Origin: Alphaproteobacteria bacterium
GTDB lineage: Bacteria > Pseudomonadota > Alphaproteobacteria > Paracaedibacterales > CAIOTO01
Length of the DNA: 15,105 bases
Direction: 5' to 3'
NCBI GenBank assembly: GCA_030727085.1
Contig: JANRCF010000038.1
Location: 1-15,105, forward strand
The stretch's first letter is position 1. Every line of letters starts with the position of its first letter. The notes under the pieces are model-generated. The model did no database searches. It was not told the DNA's origin and was given only the letters and a program-made list of their open reading frames with translations. The translations under genes were made by a program, and so were the position numbers. Positions 1 to 7,092 of this stretch are shown piece by piece.

Positions 1-580
1 CTAATATGCCTTCCAAAAAATCCACATTAGATTCACCATCGTTCAATTTCTGACTTAGATCACGTGTACACTCATCTATTGTTTCTGCAGGTGTTTTGCT
101 TAATATTTTCATAAGAAGGATTTTTTCATCTATTGAACGACAAGAAGGTAAAATTCGAATTACGCTATTAACAGCAGTACTTGCTAGATGGGGGCAATCA
201 ACACTTCCCAAACGTGTAATAAGATCCGCCATTTCAATCTCAGACATGCCTTTGCTTGATTTTTTAAGTATTTCTATAAATGCTTCTGTGATTCGCTCTT
301 CCTGAATATTAGCTAACGCAGCCCGAATATTAGAAATTTCATCATCGTCAAATTCTTCGCCATTGTTTTGAGTAAGCTGAGTTAAAGCACCTTTCCTGCC
401 AACGTAAGTAGGAGCAACCGAAGCTGTAGGCACAGGACTGTCTGAAGTTATAATTCTTACAGTTACAAGAGGTTTTGGGCGTTCACTTTCAGTTAAGGGC
501 ATAACGCCTGCAAAAGAATATGATGCACACAGCATTAAACCTAATAGTGAATTTGAGGTTTTTCTAGATAAATTATGCAT
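1..580 (-). CDS. Exported protein of unknown function, 3' end off the window
   Basis: On the minus strand, reading from an ATG at 580, there are 193 codons with no stop before the left edge, so this is the N-terminal part of a longer protein. A Shine-Dalgarno-like AAGGA lies about 11 bases upstream of the ATG. Residues 1-24 look like a Sec signal peptide: a basic start (R6, K7), a hydrophobic stretch LLGLMLCA, and a likely cleavage after Ser-Phe-Ala at 24. Cys18 is preceded by Leu, so it does not form a good lipobox. The mature part starts Pro/Thr-rich, has an acidic EEFDDDE stretch near residue 80, and then looks helical, with several Cys (in VDCPH, SCRS and DECTR). I do not recognise the family. 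The protein is probably periplasmic or secreted. It is transcribed away from infC, from the long AT-rich gap. Confidence 0.75.
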   Translation of the reverse strand, partial: MHNLSRKTSNSLLGLMLCASYSFAGVMPLTESERPKPLVTVRIITSDSPVPTASVAPTYVGRKGALTQLTQNNGEEFDDDEISNIRAALANIQEERITEAFIEILKKSSKGMSEIEMADLITRLGSVDCPHLASTAVNSVIRILPSCRSIDEKILLMKILSKTPAETIDECTRDLSQKLNDGESNVDFLEGIL

Positions 581-1198
581 GATTCTAATTTTTCCTTATT
601 ATTTTATTTTTTATAATTAATTTCACTACGTTAATATTTACACATATAATTTTAGGTGTTTGTGTTTAGATTTTACCTTAAGGGGGGCTTAAGAAATTTC
701 ACACTTTCTGCATAAGACTAGCTTTGTCTAATTCGTTATTTGTGCAAACGAATATCTTCGTCATCTGATTAGGTTTTCTATACCACTGAATCAACTCATA
801 AAAATTATACAAGTAGTTCTTTTTAATTAAATTTTATTTATAAAAATTTTCTTTAAAAAAAAAATCAATAAAACAAACAAAAAATCGTGTAATGATAAAA
901 CTTAATAAACGTATATCTATTATTAAGTAAATATACATAATCGCTAGAGCTCCCCCTTGTATCTTGAATTTAGCCACAAAATAAAAAGGAGTTGTTATTC
1001 TAGAGACTACGTCTTATCTTTTATTTGCCCTCTCGCAGTCAAGTAATTCCACACTAAACGGCAGGCTGATATAGCAGCAGCCGCACAAAATGTGCAGAGC
1101 TCATCAAATTGTCTAACATCCTGCGTCTAGGGTGTAGACTACGAATAATATTTTTGATACAGTACATCGTAATAATGTAAATTTTTTGGAGAAAAGTT
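581..1198. other. Long AT-rich intergenic region between divergent genes
   Basis: This 618-bp stretch separates the exported-protein gene (minus) from infC (plus), so it should hold both promoters. I see no convincing gene. Positions 781-900 are only about 16% G+C by hand count, while 1021-1140 are about 47%. Several short inverted repeats occur, at 677-693, about 733-755, around 1091 and 1125-1139. No promoter stands out strongly. A possible -35 TTGATA for infC is at 1154-1159, without a good -10 at standard spacing. Confidence 0.6.
677..693. repeat. Short inverted repeat CTTAAG around five Gs
   Basis: CTTAAG (677-682), GGGGG (683-687) and CTTAAG (688-693) form a perfect 6-bp inverted repeat with a five-G loop. 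A second perfect 7-bp inverted repeat, ATTCGTT and AACGAAT with a 9-base loop, follows at about 733-755. Neither is followed by a T-run on either strand, so they are not obvious terminators. They could be operators, part of a structured leader, or chance in AT-rich DNA. Confidence 0.35.
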
Positions 1199-1201
1199 AT
1201 A
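1188..1201 (+). promoter_or_regulatory. infC ribosome binding site with a rare AUA start
   Basis: GGAG at 1188-1191 is followed after 7 bases by ATA at 1199-1201, in frame with initiation factor 3. An in-frame TAA at 1178-1180 closes the frame upstream. The only in-frame start candidates after the SD are this ATA and a TTG at 1208, whose 16-base spacing is too long. Bacterial infC genes are known for rare starts (AUU in E. coli), which IF3 itself discriminates against, giving feedback control. The same control is inferred here. Confidence 0.65.
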
Positions 1202-1753
1202 GCACGATTGTCAGGAGATTCCCCTTCGACTCGCGAACAAAGTCGGCAGGATGGACCGCGTGTTAATCAGGAAATAACGGCGCCCCGTGTGCGCCTTGTT
1301 GACGCAGATGGAGAAATGGTTGGTGTAGTTACTAGGCGTGAAGCACTTGATCTTGCTATTGAAGCAAATCTTGACTTGGTCGAAGTTTCACCAAATGCAG
1401 AGCCGCCTGTTTGTAAGATACTTGATAACGGGAAATATAAGTACGAACTTCAAAAGAAAAAAAATGAAGCGAAAAAGAAACAAAAAATCATTGAGATAAA
1501 AGAAATTCAAATCAGACCAATGATTGACAGCAATGACTTTGAAGTCAAACGTCGTGCTGCTGAACGCTTTTTAAAAGAAGGTAATAAAGTAAAAGTTACC
1601 ATGCGTTTTCGTGGACGTGAGATAAGTCACCAAGAAATTGGTATGGAAGTGATCAATCGCTTTAAAGATACCTTTGAAGAACTTGCAAAAGTTGAGACGC
1701 CGCCACGTTTTGAAGGCAAACAAATGCTTATGATTTTAGCACCAAAAGTGTAG
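1199..1753 (+). CDS. infC: Translation initiation factor IF-3
   Basis: IF3 binds the 30S subunit, keeps it apart from 50S and checks the start codon and initiator tRNA. Read from ATA the protein is 184 residues, close to the usual 170-185. The N-domain includes RVNQEI, VRLVDADGEMVGVV and the conserved SPNAEPPVCKILD, followed by a lysine-rich linker helix (KYELQKKKNEAKKKQK). The C-domain includes EIQIRP, the RFRGREISHQEIGMEV core and the terminal MLMILAPKV. I chose the ATA at 1199 because of the well-spaced GGAG and because the protein then starts Met-Ala-Arg, as in many alphaproteobacterial IF3 proteins. A TTG start at 1208 would give 181 residues. The usual partners rpmI and rplT do not follow; secG does, 57 bases on. 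Identity is certain; the start is likely. Confidence 0.96.
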   Translation: MARLSGDSPSTREQSRQDGPRVNQEITAPRVRLVDADGEMVGVVTRREALDLAIEANLDLVEVSPNAEPPVCKILDNGKYKYELQKKKNEAKKKQKIIEIKEIQIRPMIDSNDFEVKRRAAERFLKEGNKVKVTMRFRGREISHQEIGMEVINRFKDTFEELAKVETPPRFEGKQMLMILAPKV

Positions 1754-1756
1754 AAT

Positions 1757-1780
1757 TATATACTATATACTATATACTAT
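1757..1780 (+). repeat. Tandem repeat of TATATAC, three units
   Basis: Immediately after the infC stop there are three perfect copies of the 7-base unit TATATAC (1757-1777), plus a partial fourth. It fills about half of the gap before secG. Slippage of such a repeat could change the infC-secG spacing. It may also make TATA-like -10 elements, but no matching -35 is evident. Confidence 0.7.
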
Positions 1781-1810
1781 TAACTATAACTTTTATGAGA
1801 AAGAACACGT

Positions 1811-2095
1811 ATGGCAGTACTTTTAACCCTACATCTTATTATTACATTGTCTATGATTGGTGTCATTCTATTGCAAAAGAGTGATGGTGGATCTGCACTT
1901 ATGGGAGGAGGAAGCTCATCAAGCATGTTTTCAGCACGCGGAGTTTCAAATCTTTTAACGCATGTAACATCAATTCTAGCTACACTCTTCATTGCAAACT
2001 GCGTTTTAATGACGACCTTGTCAAATAAGGCAATTAAAAATGCAGCTTCTGTTTTAGATGCACCAAAAACTATTCCACAAACACCTAAAAAATAG
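1811..2095 (+). CDS. secG: Preprotein translocase subunit SecG
   Basis: SecG is the small accessory subunit of the SecYEG channel in the inner membrane and helps SecA-driven protein export. The 94-residue product has the family layout: a first membrane helix at about 3-21 (LLTLHLIITLSMIGVILLQ), the conserved loop QKSDGGSALMGGGSSSSMFSARG, a second helix at about 48-68, and a short polar Pro/Lys tail. A weak purine-rich GAGAAAGA lies 7 bases before the ATG. The gene sits between infC and pyrG. secG-pyrG adjacency is common in alphaproteobacteria, though tpiA, which often precedes secG there, is absent. Only 9 bases separate its stop from pyrG, suggesting one transcript and coupled translation. 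Confidence 0.93.
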   Translation: MAVLLTLHLIITLSMIGVILLQKSDGGSALMGGGSSSSMFSARGVSNLLTHVTSILATLFIANCVLMTTLSNKAIKNAASVLDAPKTIPQTPKK

Positions 2096-2104
2096 TATTT
2101 TTAT

Positions 2105-3727
2105 ATGCCCTCTCGTTTTATATTCATTACCGGTGGTGTTACTTCCTCTCTTGGAAAAGGACTAGCATCTGCTTCACTCGCAGCATTACTGCAAGCACGT
2201 GGTTTTTCTGTTCTTCTTCGTAAATTAGATCCCTACCTTAATGTTGATCCAGGCACAATGAGTCCCTATCAACATGGTGAAGTATTTGTTACCGATGATG
2301 GCACAGAAGCTGACCTTGACTTGGGACACTACGAGCGATTTTCGGGTGTTGCTGGAAAAGCAACAGACTATATAACGACGGGGAAAATCTATTCTACTGT
2401 TTTAGCAAAAGAGCGTCGTGGCGATTATCTTGGCGCAACAGTCCAAGTTATTCCGCATATCACAGACGAAATGAAACGCTTTGTGCTGAGTAATACCGAG
2501 GGAGCTGATTTCGTATTATGTGAAATTGGAGGCACCGTTGGTGACATTGAATGTCTACCTTACCTTGAAGCGATTAGGCAACTTAGAAACGATTTAGGTC
2601 GCGATCGAGTGATGTTCGTTCATTTGACATTGCTGCCATATATCCCAACAGCAGGCGAACTTAAAACAAAGCCAACGCAGCACTCTGTAAAAGCGTTGCT
2701 GAGTGTTGGTATTCAAGCAGACTTGCTTTTATGTCGATGTGATCGCCCTATTCCTATGGAAGAAAAGCGTAAATTAGCGTTATTCTGCAATGTTAGCTCT
2801 GATAATGTCATTGCCGCACTTGATGCTAATAATATTTACCGTGTTCCATTGCAATATCACGCCGAAGGTTTTGATGAACAAGTATGTCGTTATTTTGGTT
2901 TGAATGATGCGCCAGCTAATTTAGAAGAATGGAAGAATGTCTGTGCTTCAATCGATACAGTTTTAGGTGTTGTTCGCATAGCGATTGTCGGTAAATATGT
3001 TCAACTACTCGACGCATATAAGTCACTCATTCAAGCACTTATGCATGGTGGCATGGCAAATCGTTTGAAAGTTGAATTGGTTTTTATTGATTCAGAAAAA
3101 GAACCCGATATCGAAGCCGCACTTTCCAATGTTGATGGCATTGTCATTCCTGGTGGATTTGGTGAACGCGGAGTTGCAGGAAAACTACAAACAATTACCA
3201 TCGCGCGAACAAAGAAAATTCCAACATTAGGGATTTGTTTTGGCATGCAACTTACAGTTATCGAGGCGTGTAGAAACTTACTTGGTATAGAAAACGCATC
3301 AAGTACAGAATTTGGTTTAACTGATGAGCCTGTGGTTGGGTTAATGACCGAATGGATGGACGAACAAGGTATTCAAAAACGCTTTGCAGGTGGAGATTTG
3401 GGTGGAACAATGCGTCTTGGTGCATATCCATGTAATTTAAAATCAGGCTCGCTCGTTGAAAAAATGTACGAAACATCGGCTATTTCAGAACGACATCGTC
3501 ATCGCTATGAGGTTAATACTGCCTATAAAGACCGACTTGAGTCTGTAGGATTATCCTTTTCCGGCTTTTCACCTGATGGTACATTACCTGAAATTTTCGA
3601 ATATAAAGATCATCCTTGGTACGTCGGCGTTCAATTCCATCCAGAATTAAAGTCAAGACCATTTGCACCCCATCCGCTATTCGTTGGCCTGGTAAAAGCA
3701 GCATTTGATCATCAACAAAAAGCGTAA
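2105..3727 (+). CDS. pyrG: CTP synthase (glutamine hydrolysing)
   Basis: PyrG makes CTP from UTP, ATP and glutamine, the last step of pyrimidine nucleotide synthesis, in the cytosol. At 540 residues it is full length. The N-terminal synthetase domain shows the P-loop GGVTSSLGKG (10-19), the block LDPYLNVDPGTMSPYQHGEV, DDGTEADLDLGHYERF and EIGGTVGDIE. The C-terminal class I glutamine amidotransferase domain shows GGFGERGV (oxyanion region), GICFGMQ with nucleophile Cys378, HRHRYEVN, and VQFHPE with His512 and Glu514 of the catalytic triad. All key residues are present. The ATG has no visible Shine-Dalgarno sequence and lies 9 bases after secG, so translation probably depends on ribosomes finishing secG. 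A 7-bp hairpin follows the stop codon. Confidence 0.98.
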   Translation: MPSRFIFITGGVTSSLGKGLASASLAALLQARGFSVLLRKLDPYLNVDPGTMSPYQHGEVFVTDDGTEADLDLGHYERFSGVAGKATDYITTGKIYSTVLAKERRGDYLGATVQVIPHITDEMKRFVLSNTEGADFVLCEIGGTVGDIECLPYLEAIRQLRNDLGRDRVMFVHLTLLPYIPTAGELKTKPTQHSVKALLSVGIQADLLLCRCDRPIPMEEKRKLALFCNVSSDNVIAALDANNIYRVPLQYHAEGFDEQVCRYFGLNDAPANLEEWKNVCASIDTVLGVVRIAIVGKYVQLLDAYKSLIQALMHGGMANRLKVELVFIDSEKEPDIEAALSNVDGIVIPGGFGERGVAGKLQTITIARTKKIPTLGICFGMQLTVIEACRNLLGIENASSTEFGLTDEPVVGLMTEWMDEQGIQKRFAGGDLGGTMRLGAYPCNLKSGSLVEKMYETSAISERHRHRYEVNTAYKDRLESVGLSFSGFSPDGTLPEIFEYKDHPWYVGVQFHPELKSRPFAPHPLFVGLVKAAFDHQQKA

Positions 3728-3729
3728 AC

Positions 3730-3750
3730 GTGTCTGTACATTTCAGACAC
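3730..3750 (+). terminator. Hairpin after pyrG, weak terminator or processing site
   Basis: GTGTCTG (3730-3736) and CAGACAC (3744-3750) form a perfect 7-bp stem with a 7-base loop, two bases after the pyrG stop. No T-run follows, so it is at best a weak terminator. It could instead stabilise or punctuate the mRNA before the next gene at 3791. Confidence 0.4.
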
Positions 3751-3790
3751 TATCTTGCATAATTAATAAAACACAAGGTATTGATAGACT

Positions 3791-4507
3791 ATGGCTGAGC
3801 AATTTGATGAATTTTTAGACGATGTCCAAAAAGACATGCGTAAAGAGAAACTTGACACTATTTGGAAAGAGTATGGAAAACTCATTTCAGCGGTTTTAGT
3901 TGTCGCAATTGGTGGATCAAGCGGTTGGGTCTTGTGGAGAAACCATTCTGAAGAGAAATTAAATCTTACATCACAAAAATTTATGAAAGCACAAGAGCTG
4001 ATTGAGCGTGGTAACGTCAGTGAGGGCCTTGGTGTTTATGATAGCATCATTCATGATTCATCAAAAACATATAAATCACTTGCAACTATAGCAAAAGCTG
4101 GCGTATTAGCTGGAAAAAGTCCTGAGGATATACAAAAGGCGGAAGCATTATTGACAAGGCTTACATTGGATAAATCTGCTGATAAAATCATGCGTGACTT
4201 TGCAACTGTAACTTTGATTAGGATTGATCTTGATCGCTCCGAATTAAAAACAGTTGATGGTCCAACAAAAGCAAAACTTATCGCGCATTTAGTAACGCTT
4301 GACAAACTTTCTACAGATAACTCCCCATATTCTTTATTAGCACAGGAATTAAAAGGGATTATTTTATTTGCACTTAATGACTATGCAAAAGCATCTGAAG
4401 TTTATGTTAAAATTGCACAAACAAAAGATTGCCCACGTGGCTTACAAGCACGCGCCGAAATCATGTCACAGCTTATCTTGAAGAACATCAGTGAAATGCC
4501 TCAGTAA
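3791..4507 (+). CDS. Membrane-anchored TPR-like protein (YfgM/TPR_21-like)
   Basis: The 238-residue product has a charged cytoplasmic N-terminus with the pattern DEFLDDVQKDMRKEKLDTIWKEYG, one membrane helix at about 31-49 (LISAVLVVAIGGSSGWVLW), and a helical remainder with TPR-like pairs such as KFMKAQELIERGNVSEGLGVYDSI and ALNDYAKASEVYVKIA. This matches the bacterial family of N-terminally anchored TPR_21 proteins, to which E. coli YfgM, a SecYEG-associated periplasmic chaperone partner, belongs. Alphaproteobacterial members are often next to bamB and der, but neither is here. Its place downstream of secG is suggestive but may be coincidence. An AAGG about 12 bases upstream is a loosely spaced ribosome site. 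A strong terminator follows at 4537. Family placement is fairly sure; the exact role is not known. Confidence 0.8.
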   Translation: MAEQFDEFLDDVQKDMRKEKLDTIWKEYGKLISAVLVVAIGGSSGWVLWRNHSEEKLNLTSQKFMKAQELIERGNVSEGLGVYDSIIHDSSKTYKSLATIAKAGVLAGKSPEDIQKAEALLTRLTLDKSADKIMRDFATVTLIRIDLDRSELKTVDGPTKAKLIAHLVTLDKLSTDNSPYSLLAQELKGIILFALNDYAKASEVYVKIAQTKDCPRGLQARAEIMSQLILKNISEMPQ

Positions 4508-4536
4508 GAAGCAAAAGGTTAAACATTTGATACTAA

Positions 4537-4572
4537 AAAACACCCTTACTCTAAATAGAGTGAGGGTGTTTT
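4537..4572. terminator. Strong bidirectional rho-independent terminator
   Basis: A 16-bp stem with one G-T wobble (4537-4552 with 4557-4572) and an AAAT loop carries CACCC/GGGTG at its base, flanked by A-runs and T-runs. On the plus strand it ends the infC-to-TPR transcript (TTTT follows). On the minus strand it is followed by six Ts and can end transcription from tRNA-Ser. It sits exactly between the two convergent units. Confidence 0.9.
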
Positions 4573-4659
4573 GTAACGTGGAATAGAAAAACAACTTTAG
4601 TCCGGCTTCGTTAAAACTTCGTCATGAAATCACGTCATAGCAATTTGCGCGACGGCCGA

Positions 4660-4749
4660 TGGCGGAGAGAGTGGGATTCGAACCCACGGTACACTTGCGC
4701 GCACAACGGTTTTCGAGACCGTCCCATTCAACCGCTCTGGCACCTCTCC
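4660..4749 (-). tRNA. tRNA-Ser (anticodon CGA)
   Basis: The minus strand folds as a class II tRNA of 90 bases with CCA encoded. The acceptor stem GGAGAGG pairs with TCTCTCC (one G-T), followed by discriminator G and CCA. The anticodon stem ACGGT/ACCGT holds the loop CTCGAAA, giving anticodon CGA, which reads UCG. A long variable arm (GC-rich, around TGTGCGCGCAAG) and the T arm GTGGG-TTCGAAT-CCCAC are typical of serine tRNA. Its transcript would run into the terminator at 4537-4572. A possible promoter (TTCAAT, 16 bases, TAAAAT) lies upstream on the minus strand but is weak. Confidence 0.96.
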
Positions 4750-4832
4750 GAATTGAATAGGTCAGATTTTAACACCTTTTATAGTGAATTGAAATACAAA
4801 ATCCTATACAATCACGCAATACAGGAGAGGTT

Positions 4833-6092
4833 ATGTACGCAGCATTATCTATTGCATTATCGCCACTAATTTGGCTCTACGTTCATTATCGCCGACTAAA
4901 AGGACTCGATGATCAAAATCGTTTTAAAGAACGTTTTGGATATGCGTCACTGCCACGTCCAGAAGGTAGAATTGTTTGGTTTCATAGTGCAAGCGTCGGT
5001 GAAACATTATCCTTAAGATCCTTTCTAAGCGAATGGCATGCGCGTTATCCAAACGATAATATTCTTATTACAACAACAACGATAACAGCAGCAAAAATCG
5101 TCAAAGACCAATTTCAAGGAATTGCTATTCATCAATTTGTACCCTTTGATGTTACACTGTGGGTAAATCGTTTTTTAAACTATTGGAAACCAGATCAAGC
5201 CTTTTTTGTTGATTCTGAGCTCTGGCCTAACATTGTTCGTACCTGCAAACAAAAAAATATTCCTCTTGTGCTTTTAAATGCGCGTCTCTCTGACCGTAGT
5301 TATAAACGATGGAAATGTGTCCCTGCCCTCGCTGGATCGCTACTTAGTCAATTTAGATTGTGTCTAGCGCCAGGCATTGAAACAGAAGAACGTCTTAAAG
5401 CCCTTGGTGCGAAAAATGTTGGCATAATGGCTAACTTAAAATTTTCCGTTCCACCTTTGCCTGTTAACCAAGCATACATTGACTATTTCGCCCCCATATT
5501 TGAACAAAAGCACATATGGATTGCTGCTAGTACTCATCCAGGTGAAGAAGAACTAATTTTTAATGTGCATCAAACATTGAAAAGGAAATTGCCAAATTTA
5601 ATTACCATCATAGCGCCACGTCATCCTCACCGAGCCGAGGCACTTGTAAAAAAGGCTAGCGCTCTAGGACTTACTTTCCAAACGTTAGCCTCTGCCTTAT
5701 CGCGCTTTGATTCAAATAATGATGGGTTCATTGTTGATGAAATTGGGCAACTAGGAACCTTTTATACATTAAGCGATATTGTGTTTATGGGGGGTAGCCT
5801 TATCCCGCATGGTGGACATAACCCAATTGAGCCTGCTCACTTTAAAAAACCTGTTTTTTACGGGATCCACATGCATAATTTCCGTGAAGTTTGTCAAGTG
5901 CTAACCCAAGCGGGCGTGCGTGCACTTAACAATGAAAATGAATTAGTAGAAGTTCTCTATAACCTTTTTAAAGAACCTGAAAAGCGCTTAAAAATCGGCG
6001 AAGATCTTTATTCGATTCTAATGGCACAACAACAGAGCCAAACGCAACTTATTGAAAATTTATGGTGTGATTCTGCTAATGCCATAGCTTAA
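4833..6092 (+). CDS. waaA: 3-deoxy-D-manno-octulosonic acid (Kdo) transferase
   Basis: WaaA (KdtA) moves Kdo from CMP-Kdo to the lipid A precursor at the inner face of the inner membrane, starting the lipopolysaccharide core. The 419-residue length is normal. Residues 1-20 form a membrane-associating helix. The N-terminal Rossmann domain carries ERFG and FHSASVGE with the likely catalytic base Glu57, then DSELWPN (127-133) and LLNARLSDRS. The C-terminal GT-B domain carries WIAASTHPGEEE, APRHPHR, DEIGQLGTFY and FMGGSLIPHGGHNPIEP (318-334), the CMP-Kdo binding region. A strong AGGAGAGG lies just upstream of the ATG. It lies alone between tRNA-Ser and the aldolase gene; lpxK, a frequent neighbour, is absent. 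Whether it adds one or two Kdo residues cannot be told. Confidence 0.96.
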   Translation: MYAALSIALSPLIWLYVHYRRLKGLDDQNRFKERFGYASLPRPEGRIVWFHSASVGETLSLRSFLSEWHARYPNDNILITTTTITAAKIVKDQFQGIAIHQFVPFDVTLWVNRFLNYWKPDQAFFVDSELWPNIVRTCKQKNIPLVLLNARLSDRSYKRWKCVPALAGSLLSQFRLCLAPGIETEERLKALGAKNVGIMANLKFSVPPLPVNQAYIDYFAPIFEQKHIWIAASTHPGEEELIFNVHQTLKRKLPNLITIIAPRHPHRAEALVKKASALGLTFQTLASALSRFDSNNDGFIVDEIGQLGTFYTLSDIVFMGGSLIPHGGHNPIEPAHFKKPVFYGIHMHNFREVCQVLTQAGVRALNNENELVEVLYNLFKEPEKRLKIGEDLYSILMAQQQSQTQLIENLWCDSANAIA

Positions 6093-6097
6093 TTTTA

Positions 6098-6128
6098 TTG
6101 GAATTACATACCAAATGCAGGTTATAAT
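6098..6128 (+). promoter_or_regulatory. Candidate sigma-70 promoter of the aldolase gene
   Basis: TTGGAA (6098-6103) and a perfect TATAAT (6123-6128) are separated by 19 bases, slightly longer than ideal. The start would be near 6135, giving a leader of about 30 bases before the ATG at 6166. This suggests the aldolase gene has its own promoter independent of waaA. Confidence 0.45.
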
Positions 6129-6165
6129 AATTTGTATAAATTTCATTTGATTTAAGGTAAATAAT

Positions 6166-7086
6166 ATGCGCATCACACCAGCAGTAACTCAGATTTTAAA
6201 CAATTACGAATCAGACAATCCTGGTGTTAAAACAAATTTAGCACGTATGCTAATGCATGGTGAGCTAAGCGGTACAGGGCGCATGGTTATTTTACCAATT
6301 GATCAAGGATTTGAACACGGCCCTGCGCGATGCTTTGCCGGAAATCCTGCTGCGTATGACCCACATTTTCATTACCAAATGGCTGTCGATGCAGGTTTTT
6401 CAGCATATGCAGCTCCTCTTGGCATGATTGAGGCTGGTGCATCTACTTTTGCAGGTGCTGTACCAACAATATTAAAAATGAACAGTAGCAATTCACTTGT
6501 GAGCAAAGATTTACCTGGCGATCAAGCTGTAACGGCGTCTATCTCTGATGCCTTGCGTCTAGGATGTAGCGCTATTGGTTTCACAATTTATCCGGGGTCC
6601 GATGCTTCCTTTGATATGTTTGAAGAAATAAGAGAACTTACCGAAGAGGCAAAAGCATGTGGCCTTCCTGTCGTTATATGGTCCTATCCACGAGGAAACC
6701 TTTCCAAGGCTGGTGAGACAGCAATTGATGTGGTGTCTTATGGTGCCCACATTGCATGCTTGCTTGGTGCGCATATCATCAAAGTTAAGTTGCCAAGCGC
6801 TCATCTTGAGCAAGCAGAAGCGAAAGCGCAGTACATTGCGAATAAAGTGCCCCTTGATACGCTAGCAGATCGTGTGCGTCACGTAGTTCAATGTTGCTTT
6901 AATGGCAAGCGCATAGTGGTTTTTTCTGGTGGAGAAGCATCAACTATTGATGCTGTTTTAGCTGATACACGTGCAATTCATGAAGGCGGCGGGAATGGAT
7001 CAATTATTGGCCGTAATTGCTTTAAGCGCCCACGCGATGAAGCGTTAGGTATGGTAAACGATATTATCAATATTTATAAGAAATAA
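6166..7086 (+). CDS. fbaB: Class I fructose-bisphosphate aldolase, DhnA/FbaB type
   Basis: This cytosolic enzyme interconverts fructose 1,6-bisphosphate with glyceraldehyde 3-phosphate and dihydroxyacetone phosphate through a Schiff-base lysine, with no metal. The 306 residues resemble the DhnA family: GRMVILPIDQGFEHGP near residue 40, CSAIGFTIYPGSD, PVVIWSYPRG, GAHIIKVKLP with the candidate Schiff-base lysine (Lys206 or Lys208), IVVFSGGEAS, and the phosphate-binding end GGGNGSIIGRNCFKRPRDEAL. A TAAGG lies 8 bases before the ATG. E. coli FbaB is somewhat longer (about 350). The gene converges with the MFS transporter gene, whose stop is 12 bases away. Family assignment is strong. A related DhnA-like aldolase activity (for example aminodeoxyheptulosonate-type) cannot be excluded from sequence alone but is less likely. 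Confidence 0.9.
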   Translation: MRITPAVTQILNNYESDNPGVKTNLARMLMHGELSGTGRMVILPIDQGFEHGPARCFAGNPAAYDPHFHYQMAVDAGFSAYAAPLGMIEAGASTFAGAVPTILKMNSSNSLVSKDLPGDQAVTASISDALRLGCSAIGFTIYPGSDASFDMFEEIRELTEEAKACGLPVVIWSYPRGNLSKAGETAIDVVSYGAHIACLLGAHIIKVKLPSAHLEQAEAKAQYIANKVPLDTLADRVRHVVQCCFNGKRIVVFSGGEASTIDAVLADTRAIHEGGGNGSIIGRNCFKRPRDEALGMVNDIINIYKK

Positions 7087-7092
7087 GAGTTG

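Noticed and set aside
524..531. Lipobox around Cys18 of the left-edge exported protein
   Set aside because: Leu precedes the Cys where Gly, Ala or Ser is required. Ser-Phe-Ala at 24 is a better signal peptidase I site.
680..780. Possible tmRNA or other known RNA starting at the G-rich run
   Set aside because: There is no tRNA-like half, no tag reading frame ending in Ala-Ala-stop, and none of the conserved tmRNA motifs.
1780..1992. 70-codon minus-strand frame opposite secG
   Set aside because: It is a shadow of secG with no ribosome site and no recognisable protein.
4624..4869. An 81-codon plus-strand frame containing the peptide REWDSNPR
   Set aside because: It is the antisense translation of tRNA-Ser, a well-known false gene call. 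It also overlaps the waaA start.
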